DNA from: Dehalococcoidia bacterium
GTDB lineage: Bacteria > Chloroflexota > Dehalococcoidia > GIF9 > UBA5629
NCBI GenBank assembly: GCA_007280145.1
Contig: QYPU01000091.1
Span: 1 to 5,893, forward strand
Reading direction: 5' to 3'
Length of the DNA: 5,893 bases
Shown: in pieces, positions 5,762 to 5,893 of the stretch
Position numbering within the stretch: position 1 is the stretch's first letter
Layout: every line of letters begins with the position of its first letter
Program-made: the position numbers and the translations under genes
Notes under the pieces: model-generated
The model's database searches: none
What the model was told of the DNA's origin: nothing
What the model saw: only the letters and a program-made list of their open reading frames with translations

Positions 5762-5766
5762 GGAGG
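5761..5766 (+). promoter_or_regulatory. Ribosome binding site of the second MttB-family gene
   Basis: AGGAGG shares its first base with the TAA of the corrinoid protein gene and lies 6 nt before a GTG at 5773. The spacing is ideal, and this site decides the GTG start of the downstream partial gene. Confidence 0.75.
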
Positions 5767-5772
5767 GATAAA

Positions 5773-5893
5773 GTGCCCAGAGAAGGAATTTTGGTTCACA
5801 CTCCCTATGAAAGAATAACCAGCGAGCAAGTTCTGCAAATTCACCAGGCTTCTATACAGATATTGAATAACCCTGGCTTGATATCTTTTAACC
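5773..5893 (+). CDS. Second MttB-family methyltransferase, N-terminal part only
   Basis: Forty codons are present from a GTG start before the window ends; the frame is open to the edge. The product contains YERITSEQVLQIHQASIQIL (20 residues from residue 12), followed by a Gly-containing turn and an Asn. That is the typical helical N-terminus of the MttB (COG5598) family, in which an (S/T)xEQ...IHxxSxxIL pattern precedes the barrel. The corresponding region of the upstream paralogue is PEESIRMVHQTAMRVIEEVGFEV, clearly related but divergent, so this is a second enzyme and not a duplicated fragment. It starts 11 nt after the corrinoid protein stop. Its substrate, and whether it carries an in-frame amber codon further on, cannot be seen here. 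Confidence 0.8.
   Translation, partial: MPREGILVHTPYERITSEQVLQIHQASIQILNNPGLISFN

Overview
The window looks like a piece of the chromosome of an uncultivated anaerobic bacterium with mid-range GC. A Chloroflexota (Dehalococcoidia-like) host is my best guess. It rests on the style of the dispersed GC-rich palindromic repeats and on the corrinoid C1 gene set, with no phylogenetic marker present. All six recognisable genes are on the + strand.

Left part (1-556): no gene. It holds a possible insertion-sequence end (two AGAGGACATT boxes), a 79-bp direct repeat present twice (100-178 and 442-520, 7 differences), and between the copies a cluster of four short perfect or near-perfect hairpins of REP type. 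A consensus -10 box (TATAAT) lies 8 nt before the first gene, which probably has a leaderless transcript. That gene (557-1348) is a complete type IV prepilin peptidase with both catalytic aspartates and the four-cysteine zinc motif.

Middle (1349-2002): no gene. It holds a dispersed palindromic element, another REP hairpin whose tail is duplicated in tandem, a plausible sigma70-type promoter at 1645-1673, and a roughly 330-nt leader in which I see no known riboswitch.

Right part (2003-5893): a tightly packed corrinoid methyl-transfer operon. In order it encodes a stand-alone MetH-type cobalamin reactivation protein (SAM motif RxxxGY and a C-terminal CxxCx4C), a full-length MttB-family methyltransferase with no in-frame amber codon (the non-pyrrolysine type), a pterin-binding methyltetrahydrofolate:corrinoid methyltransferase, a corrinoid carrier protein with the DxHxxG cobalamin-ligand motif, and the first 40 codons of a second MttB-family protein that runs off the window.

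Read together, the MttB protein(s) would demethylate an unidentified methylated substrate (probably a methylamine or quaternary amine) onto the Co(I) corrinoid protein. The pterin enzyme would pass the methyl group to tetrahydrofolate, feeding the Wood-Ljungdahl or one-carbon pathway. The reactivation protein would rescue corrinoid oxidised to Co(II). The set amounts to methionine synthase taken apart into separate polypeptides, with the homocysteine module replaced by MttB.
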